Assembly: GCF_000003815.2 (NCBI RefSeq)
Contig: NC_049993.1
Span: forward strand, 9,555,844 to 9,619,843
From: Branchiostoma floridae
Lineage: Eukaryota; Chordata; Leptocardii; Amphioxiformes; Branchiostomatidae
Direction of reading: 5' to 3'
Length of the DNA stretch: 64,000 nucleotides
Numbering within the stretch: position 1 is the stretch's first letter; each line of letters begins with the position of its first letter. Positions 60,001-64,000 of the stretch are shown piece by piece. The notes below the pieces were generated by a model, which saw nothing but the letters and a program-made list of their open reading frames with translations, had not been told where the DNA came from and searched no databases. The position numbers and the translations under genes were made by a program.

Positions 60001-61099
60001 TGTAGTTGCTCATCTGCACGCTACTGGAAAGGAGGTTAAGCCGTGGTTGTTGCGCTTGTGGAAAACAGCTAACGGAATTTCCCTGGTACAATGCACATGT
60101 AAATATTGTACATAGCGTCTGTCTTCCCTGTTGCGGTCAGTGGAAGATTAGCTCTTCAGCAAGCTTAAAACTGAATCGAGATCACAGTTGTTAACAGTTT
60201 GTAAATATATATGGGAAGAACTGAACTTCAACATTCCTGGGACAATCATTCAATGTAAAATTCTATTGATGTTTAAATCCTANNNNNNNNNNNNNNNNNN
60301 NNNNNNNNNNNNNNNNNNNNNNNNNNNNNNNNNNNNNNNNNNNNNNNNNNNNNNNNNNNNNNNNNNNNNNNNNNNNNNNNNNTAGTGCACCAGGAAAGGG
60401 TTCCATGTAGGCAAATCTTGTATATCCTGTGTTTTTTGTAGATCAATTTTATCGATATAGTTTAGACCTTTCGAATTGTGTATCTTTCAAGTACTAAGAC
60501 AAAGACTTCACAAACATTAAGAACGAGCCAACTGTATCCAATGATCAAGCACGCGCTCTAGTACACACCTCCAGCCAGCACGGGCACATGGCTTCTAGTG
60601 CATTATGACTAAGTTGTATTCTGCAATACTAATAGTACTGGTACAGGAATAGATTATGGTTTGTGTGAAAAATGAATTTGTGAATGCATTGATTGTGGTA
60701 CTAACCTGTCTGAATGGATGCCATACTGTGCAATAGATATAAGAGATATAAGAGATTGGATGCCAACTTTGGTAGTACCACTGGGCATGTGGCTTCTAGT
60801 GCATCATGACTAGGTTTCATTCTGCAATACTTTACTACTAGTACTAGTTTGTGCATAAAATGAATTGATTGTGGCACTAACCTGTCTGAATGGATGCCAT
60901 ACTGTGCGATAGATTATTAGAGATCAGGTACCAACTTTGGTAGCAGGGCATGTGGCTTCTAGTGCATTATGACTAGGTTTCACTCTGCAATACTACTGTA
61001 CTTGTACTAACCTGTCTGAATGGAAGCCATACTGTGTAAGGATGCTGTTGTCTGTGGTGCAGGAGTGGAGCGTACGGAGTCTGAGACGGCTGCGGGCAT
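46858..61099 (-). CDS. TTLL7: TTLL7-class tubulin polyglutamylase, 17 exons
   Basis: ATP-dependent ligase adding glutamate side chains to tubulin tails; vertebrate TTLL7 acts mainly on beta-tubulin on microtubules. Exons: 61012-61099, 59636-59764, 59337-59394, 58971-59102, 57559-57717, 56800-57016, 55876-56199, 55408-55502, 54791-54944, 54057-54266, 53429-53512, 50252-50400, 49594-49783, 48881-49087, 48393-48553, 47380-47544, 46858-46972. All junctions are GT-AG and in phase, giving about 878 residues (human about 887). The core (about 95-400) has QRINHFPGMGEICRKD, FIVKPANGAMGNGISL, KFDLRVYVLVTSCDPLRVFL, MHLTNYSVNKHNENF and FEVNRSPSFGTD with the Glu/Asn metal-binding pair. A basic segment (401-452) matches the microtubule-binding element. 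The C-terminal part has RIKFPGKTDEEAD and YRIFCRVFNRLLWSHGQGLW, found in TTLL7 rather than other TTLLs. Confidence 0.95.
47380..47544 (-). CDS. TTLL7: TTLL7 exon 16, C-terminal domain
   Basis: Acceptor CCTCAG and donor AG|GTGAGG. Encodes CSWETIFSKSTDVISPLEMS and QLCRQCLLIVYQFAAETKNA, matching SSWESIFNKSPEVVTPLQLQ and CKQCLLVVYKYA. Confidence 0.97.
48272..48391. mobile_element. SINE-like repeat, copy b
   Basis: ACTGAAGCTAGGTACACACT, AAGCGCCTTTCCCAAGGGCA and TTTGAACCTGGGGC match the 23.5 kb copy. It ends next to the splice donor of TTLL7 exon 15. Confidence 0.65.
48393..48553 (-). CDS. TTLL7: TTLL7 exon 15, C-terminal domain
   Basis: Acceptor TCCCAG and donor CA|GTAAGT. Encodes VIDIVRMNIRALLQRVWHLN and YRIFCRVFNRLLWSHGQGLW. 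A SINE-like repeat runs up to the donor on the intron side. Confidence 0.97.
48881..49087 (-). CDS. TTLL7: TTLL7 exon 14, C-terminal domain
   Basis: Acceptor ACCCAG and donor AAG|GTAAAG. Encodes REEELTKRTLAALTDMRIKF and IEGNWKYHKPRIASYWLVKL, near-identical to MKIRFPGKSD...NWKYHKTKVASYWLIKLDS. Confidence 0.97.
49594..49783 (-). CDS. TTLL7: TTLL7 exon 13, Ser/Arg-rich linker
   Basis: Acceptor CCTCAG and donor AAG|GTTAGA. Encodes SRPTSSFAHRLSSETREHRS and RSLTRPLSATKRIIANHSK, similar in style to the RPFSAQ...SRPTSASRSHS linker of human TTLL7. Confidence 0.9.
50252..50400 (-). CDS. TTLL7: TTLL7 exon 12, variable Ser/Pro linker
   Basis: Acceptor CTTGCAG and donor AG|GTAGGC. Encodes RLSSMPTADMPQPSGEDTED and NSPPTSPTFRRRQLSNGPPQ. 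The low-complexity linker is poorly conserved, so the call rests on splice sites and phase. A MITE begins about 30 bp upstream of the acceptor. Confidence 0.85.
50430..50688. mobile_element. inverted-repeat MITE next to TTLL7 exon 12
   Basis: Left arm AGCCTCTACC...TTTTATGGGGGAGGGGTGCT, then CACAATTTTCAACGTTGGC; the right arm is its complement. The start is about 30 bp from the exon 12 acceptor. Confidence 0.78.
51050..51790. repeat. minisatellite, about 180-bp unit, four copies
   Basis: The phrase TTTTCATCAAAAACACACCA recurs near 51058, 51235, 51417 and 51597, together with TTTCAGTCATGTTAGTATG and GACCTGCACAACTC. In a TTLL7 intron, abutting the piggyBac-like element. Confidence 0.85.
51932..52912. 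mobile_element. piggyBac-like non-autonomous element in TTAA
   Basis: TTAA at 51932-51935 and 52909-52912. Inverted ends are CCCTCAAACACCCGA and the complement of CCCTCAAGCACCCGA, followed on each side by GGGGTCC(A/G)TTTGGACCCC palindromes. A third palindrome of the same type lies near 52129. 973 bp, no transposase frame. Confidence 0.88.
52507..52520. promoter_or_regulatory. perfect palindromic X-box in transposon
   Basis: GTTGCCATGGCAAC, the full symmetrical RFX consensus, within the piggyBac-like element in a TTLL7 intron. Confidence 0.7.
53030..53276 (-). mobile_element. tRNA-derived SINE-like repeat
   Basis: The minus strand has an A-box-like TGGCCCAATCGGTAATGC (53251-53268) and a B-box-like GAGTTTGATCC (53188-53199), with a body ending near the GCAGCCAGTAGGTACCC motif. 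In a TTLL7 intron. Confidence 0.55.
53429..53512 (-). CDS. TTLL7: TTLL7 exon 11 (84 bp)
   Basis: Acceptor TTTTCAG and donor AAG|GTACAT. Encodes EAEILDMIEQCEEDSVSLTA then PLVPRGPK, matching EEDILDLLEQCEIDDEKL...RGPK. Confidence 0.94.
53928..54002. repeat. (CA)n microsatellite
   Basis: Interrupted CA repeat in a TTLL7 intron. It generates spurious low-complexity frames on both strands. Confidence 0.95.
54057..54266 (-). CDS. TTLL7: TTLL7 exon 10
   Basis: Acceptor CCCCAG and donor AAG|GTACGG. Encodes REDYENRHMGGFRRIFPTEN and LLDEAFQVFLSGRAPALQKD, matching EHENRHMGNYRRIYP and FLSGRAASFQRE. Confidence 0.95.
54791..54944 (-). CDS. TTLL7: TTLL7 exon 9, basic microtubule-binding segment
   Basis: Acceptor TTTAG and donor CTG|GTGAGT. 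Encodes a strongly basic helical stretch (VSDKRKSISAERAEAERRLL ... IAIDKRKEEL) corresponding to SDKRRNLAKQKAEAQRRLYG in human TTLL7, where it anchors the enzyme on microtubules. Confidence 0.95.
55408..55502 (-). CDS. TTLL7: TTLL7 exon 8, end of TTL fold
   Basis: Acceptor TTGCAG and donor AG|GTCAGT. Encodes VNRSPSFGTDEKIDYDIKSG then LLGDAIKLMNI, matching INRAPSFGTDQKIDYDVK of human TTLL7. Confidence 0.97.
55876..56199 (-). CDS. TTLL7: TTLL7 exon 7, catalytic core
   Basis: Acceptor ACCCAG and donor GAG|GTATGT. Encodes DELCMHLTNYSVNKHNENFQ through MKTLIVAEPHILHAYRMCRA and SVCFEVLGFDIFLDKKLKPW. It ends with the catalytic Glu whose partner Asn begins the next exon. Confidence 0.97.
56272..56420. 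repeat. foldback repeat in TTLL7 intron
   Basis: AAAAAGCGGTTACTCAAGCA, ACTGGATCTGAT and GTTTCAGACAG are mirrored at 56371-56415 with one 14-bp interruption. About 70 bp upstream of the exon 7 acceptor. Confidence 0.8.
56800..57016 (-). CDS. TTLL7: TTLL7 exon 6, catalytic core
   Basis: Acceptor GACAG and donor ATT|GTATGT. Encodes ISLYRNGEKIPQNEHIIVQE, GYKFDLRVYVLVTSCDPLRV and FLYQDGLVRMGTEKYHAPTD, near-identical to human TTLL7. Confidence 0.97.
57559..57717 (-). CDS. TTLL7: TTLL7 exon 5, ATP-binding lysine motif
   Basis: Acceptor TACCAG and donor GG|GTAGGT. Encodes FTPRTWIFPAEYSTFQTYTK, a Lys/Arg-rich turn, then FIVKPANGAMGNG, which holds the nucleotide-contacting Lys of the ATP-grasp fold. 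Confidence 0.97.
58124..58901. mobile_element. long-TIR MITE in TTLL7 intron
   Basis: Inverted termini of about 40 bp starting CTTAGACCCCATTCACACTC and continuing AGAAAAACGATTCGAATAAAAC, in both orientations. 778 bp with repeated TTTTAT(C/T)CGGAT motifs. Ends resemble PIF/Harbinger; the target duplication is unclear (TTA against TAA). Confidence 0.8.
58971..59102 (-). CDS. TTLL7: TTLL7 exon 4, TTL domain start
   Basis: Acceptor TTGCAG and donor AA|GTAAGT. Encodes YLIWSDSFVQNERIAELKSY and QRINHFPGMGEICRKDCLAR, the diagnostic TTLL entry motif. Confidence 0.97.
59337..59394 (-). CDS. TTLL7: TTLL7 exon 3 (58 bp)
   Basis: Acceptor TATTAG and donor TG|GTGAGA. Encodes VHAVVEQAGMQVSKEDDPK, aligning with VRLVIDEMGFMKTPDEDET. 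Phases fit both neighbours. Confidence 0.9.
59636..59764 (-). CDS. TTLL7: TTLL7 exon 2, basic N-terminal stretch
   Basis: Acceptor CACAG and donor G|GTAAGT. Encodes DASQAGHAHFDDSVLQKSQL then SKKSRKRRSQATANLYGTRYDV, matching the KRKVRKKKKKGTITANVAGTKFEIV lead into the human TTL domain. Confidence 0.9.
60283..60382. other. assembly gap (100 N)
   Basis: Exactly 100 Ns, the usual placeholder for a gap of unknown size. It sits beside the tandem repeat at 60.59-61.03 kb, which may have caused it. Confidence 0.97.
60585..61030. repeat. tandem triplication covering TTLL7 start-exon end
   Basis: Three units contain GGCTTCTAGTGCAT(C/T)ATGACT, CTGCAATACT and CTAACCTGTCTGAATGG(A)(T/A)GCCAT. Splice-donor ends are at 60706, 60882 and 61012. 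The third is the functional exon end. Confidence 0.88.
61012..61099 (-). CDS. TTLL7: TTLL7 start exon
   Basis: ATG at 61097-61099 in a good context (CACCATGCC), with an in-frame TAA upstream in the same exon. Encodes MPAAVSDSVRSTPAPQTTAS then LHSMASIQT, and ends phase 1 at G|GTTAGT. The exon's 5' UTR part extends to acceptor TTAG at 61173. It holds a minimal ATGTGA uORF at 61136-61141. Its 3' end is the third copy of a tandem triplication. Confidence 0.82.
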
Positions 61100-61210
61100 G
61101 GTGACAGGTGGGAACACTCTCAACCAAGGTTACTCTCACATGGTAGTCCTCTTCCGTCTCCGTTTTAGTCTACTAAGGAAAACACATTTATAGTAAAGAT
61201 AGAGTCAAAT

Positions 61211-61237
61211 CAAGGAGGTTGAAAGAGAACCTCCTTG
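61211..61237. repeat. AAGGAGGTT palindrome, copy 4
   Basis: CAAGGAGGTT and AACCTCCTTG arms with a 7-base loop, again flanked by TCAAAT on both sides, in the TTLL7 intron upstream of the start exon. Confidence 0.85.
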
Positions 61238-61972
61238 GTCAAATGGAGGATAGGAACTTCTAATTCTTCTGATAACTTCCTTCTTCTCTTTTCTTCTTCG
61301 TCTTTTGTACTGCTACGCCCCTTGGGATACACCTAGTAAACTTGTACAACAATTCAACTTTTGGATCAAAGTATCAAATATTAAGTTCAAGCCATCTGTA
61401 TCTGTATCTATATAGCCAGTATGACAGCCCTTCTGCGTAACATGCCAGCTTCGCAGGCACGCGTCGCGGCAGCAGCTGGTTATATTACACTGAACAACCC
61501 ATCACACCTAACTTTGCACATCTATCTTCAAGCGTTCTTTAAAACTATCCAGAGAAGATGCCCCTCTATACTGTGCCTGGTGATAAAAAATTCCACTCTA
61601 CGATAGCTCAGGGAAACCATTGGTTGTTGTACCACCCACAGAGACCAACGATGTCAGTAATCTGAATGGAAGAGCGGTCCAAACTGGAGCTAATATTCCC
61701 ATCTGGCTAAAAGATCTCTACTCTACTCTTGTTTTCACTTCTTAGCCCTGTGTTTACTTTGTATTTTTTTTTCACGTCCCTTTTCACATGTGATGTTGAA
61801 GACTTCTTATCACATTTCCTCGGGACAGAATAGAGTAGAACGACCTTGCCCTACTACTATGGGAGAAGCGGGATCCAATGTCTTAGACATAAACAGTTTC
61901 TTAAAGATACAACAAAAGGTTCAGTATCACAGGGGTGGGAGGGGGGCGTTAATTTTCCCACATACCTTTGAT

Positions 61973-62480
61973 GAGGCGATCGTCCGTTCTGCAAAGTTCG
62001 GTGACAGCGTCTCTCAAGATGGCTTGCGTCTCATTCGCCGATTTTCTGAAGTCTTAACCGACGACCCGACTCTACTGTCTCAACCCCTAGCTACTGCGGC
62101 AGCTCTACCTTTGTTTGGAGTCCTTTATAATGTCCTTTGCTAAGTCTGCAGACGAAAGAAAGTCCCACAACTTTGGCTAGTTGACGCGAAGCATGGCCGT
62201 TGTTTGGCCTCGGTCGGACAGTGACGTTCCCCTGTGCTGGTCCGGCCAATCTAGAAGGCTGTAAGACTATACTTTTTGTCTTTAAGTAACGTTATACCTC
62301 GTGTTGACCCTTAAAGAAGGTTGCCATACCTGGAGACAGCGACCCTACTGGGAAACTTGGGCTGACTAACCGGTCCGGTCACGTGACACACGCCATGACG
62401 ACGAGATAACAACAGAGGGCGCAGGTTCGGAGCTCCAAGCAGATGTAGGGTGCGGCTTGTTATAAACGACGTGTTTTTTG
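61973..62480 (-). promoter_or_regulatory. candidate TTLL7 upstream region and 5' UTR exon
   Basis: Moderately CpG-rich stretch upstream of the start exon, with a CACGTG E-box near 62379. A donor CCAG|GTATGG at 62330 could end a non-coding first exon. A single RFX half-site GTTGCC lies at 62320-62325. No full X-box is seen. Assignment is by position only. Confidence 0.3.
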
Positions 62481-62489
62481 CGCCGTTTT

Positions 62490-63830
62490 GTTTGTCTTTC
62501 TTGTGATCCGAGTTTTGCCTTTCTTCCTCAATATAGTGGGAAGTAAATAGACAAAAATGGATCGCTAGAAAGACCTGCAGAATGCAGAAAAATGACGTGC
62601 AGAAAAAGCCTTTCCACCGTGCCTTGGTAGGTTCCAACTCAAAGCAATTAAACAAAACAAAGGCGTGCCGATGCACGTGCTGGTGTTTGTTTTTGTTTTG
62701 GAAGGTAACAGGACACTGTGTAGTGATAATATTTTATTTAGAAGAATAGAAGCGTTGTACATATAACTATTCTCCCCGTCATGTTGCAGACATCACACTT
62801 ATTTATCTATCACATTTACTTTTACGTTTACTAGTTCTGCATAGTATTGCAGGACAGAAAACGTGACAGCTGGAAAAGTTGTGATAACTTGTTTTTATAA
62901 CGATTATCATTTATCTATAGTGTATTTTAGTAGTGAAAGAATGTGAAAGAGGAGCGCTATCCCATTTTTTTCACAAATTTATCCCTCTTCAAGTGAAAAA
63001 TGTGACAGCACCCTTCTGTAACAACACTTTCTAGTAAGAGGAATGAATTTGACCAAATGTACTGGTGAAATAATGTGACAACCATTATCAATCATTCAAT
63101 GAATGAATGAAGACCTTTTGCACCACAGGGCTAAGTACAGGTGACACGGTAACAATTATAAACATGTAACAATGGTACCAATCTCTTCTCTGGGGGTAGG
63201 TGACCAACATCGACGAGCCGATGAATCTCATATACATCTGAATGTAACTGTTAATCTCATATACATCTGAATGTAACTGTTAATCTCATATACATCTGAA
63301 TGTAACTGTTACATATATACGTCTAATCTACTCTAGTACATTCGACATCATCTCGCTTCTTGGTAATTGCATAAATGTAGTTAGCTGTATGATTGGTTAA
63401 ATTTGGTTTGTCGAAGGCTGTAAGAAATATACTTAGTAGATTTCTTTCAGTTAACTATTCAAGTACATGAAGTGAGGAAATCTACTTAACACATAGTCGA
63501 ATAGAATACATGTCTTTCTATCGCTATCATACAAAGGACATTCTCCTACGCAGAGGGACCAAAGTCGTGTCGAAACTCCGCTGAGTTAGATAGCCGTTAA
63601 GGGACGGTGCGCAGGAGGATGACAAAGGACAATCTACAGTAAAATGTATCTAGTCTTCTAGATCTACTTTACCTAAACTACAGAATCGACAGATTCTTTG
63701 CTCTAGAGGAGTATGGTTATCGGTCTTCCTGACTCGATTAGCAAGTTGTGACAGCTGATTCTTAGTTTTGGTACGGTAGATCTGTGACGTACATTTACAA
63801 TATTAAGATAACCTTCTTCGTTATAGGATT
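62490..63830. other. non-coding stretch upstream of TTLL7
   Basis: AT-rich, without a convincing exon. It contains the 29-bp tandem repeat and otherwise unassigned sequence. Confidence 0.35.
63224..63310. repeat. 29-bp tandem repeat, three copies
   Basis: AATCTCATATACATCTGAAT plus GTAACTGTT, starting at 63224, 63253 and 63282, identical copies. Confidence 0.92.
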
Positions 63831-63833
63831 GTT

Positions 63834-64000
63834 TTAACCCTATTCAGACCGGGGGGGGGGGGGGGCTTTTGAGGCCTGTACCAATTTTGATGTCCTACAA
63901 CGCCAGAACGGCTTATGCTAAAAACACCAAATTTAATGGATTTTCCTAAAATATTGTTGGTAACAATTTCACGAAGTTTGACTAATTTTCCATTTTTTCG
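63834..64000. mobile_element. possible piggyBac-like element end
   Basis: TTAACCCTATTCAGACC followed by a 15-G run; CCCT directly after TTAA recalls the element at 51932. The other end lies outside the window. Confidence 0.35.

Noticed and set aside
63224-63310. CRISPR-like regular repeats
   Set aside because: The 29-bp units are directly adjacent with no spacers; this is a simple tandem repeat in a eukaryotic genome.

Overview
The window is nuclear DNA from an invertebrate animal. Intron-rich genes with conserved GT-AG junctions, many short inverted-repeat DNA transposons, tRNA-derived SINE-like repeats, truncated LINEs and a 100-base assembly gap (60283-60382) suggest a cephalochordate (amphioxus)-like genome. 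The organism call is inference; the two gene identifications come from the translated exons.

Two multi-exon genes lie head to tail on the minus strand. (1) An RFX1/2/3-class transcription factor has coding exons between about 38.8 kb and 20.4 kb, a probable CpG-rich promoter at 43.4-44.1 kb and a 3' UTR to about 19.5 kb. Conceptual splicing gives about 749 residues: glutamine-rich N-terminus, winged-helix DNA-binding domain, then the extended dimerisation region. (2) A TTLL7-class tubulin polyglutamylase has coding exons between 61.1 kb and 46.86 kb. Seventeen exons join in frame to about 878 residues: TTL catalytic core, basic microtubule-binding segment and C-terminal domain. RFX factors control ciliary genes and TTLL7 modifies tubulin, so the adjacency is worth attention, but co-regulation is not shown.

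The rest is accessory. From 1 to 5.8 kb there is a tandem repeat, two candidate exons of an unrecognised minus-strand gene and a GC-rich island. From 5.8 to 19 kb I see no convincing gene apart from one weak candidate exon, but several foldback elements. Introns and spacers carry a hAT-like MITE with a perfect 8-bp target duplication, a piggyBac-like MITE in TTAA, a PIF/Harbinger-like MITE in TAA, a pogo/Tigger-like element in TA, SINE-like and LINE remnants, and minisatellites.

The most interesting observations are: a pair of duplicated exons encoding the wing of the RFX DNA-binding domain, separated by only 36 bp and so probably mutually exclusive; X-box (RFX-site) sequences in the RFX gene's own first intron and inside the piggyBac-like element in a TTLL7 intron; and a tandem triplication around the TTLL7 start exon in which each copy keeps an ATG, a splice donor and the same phase.
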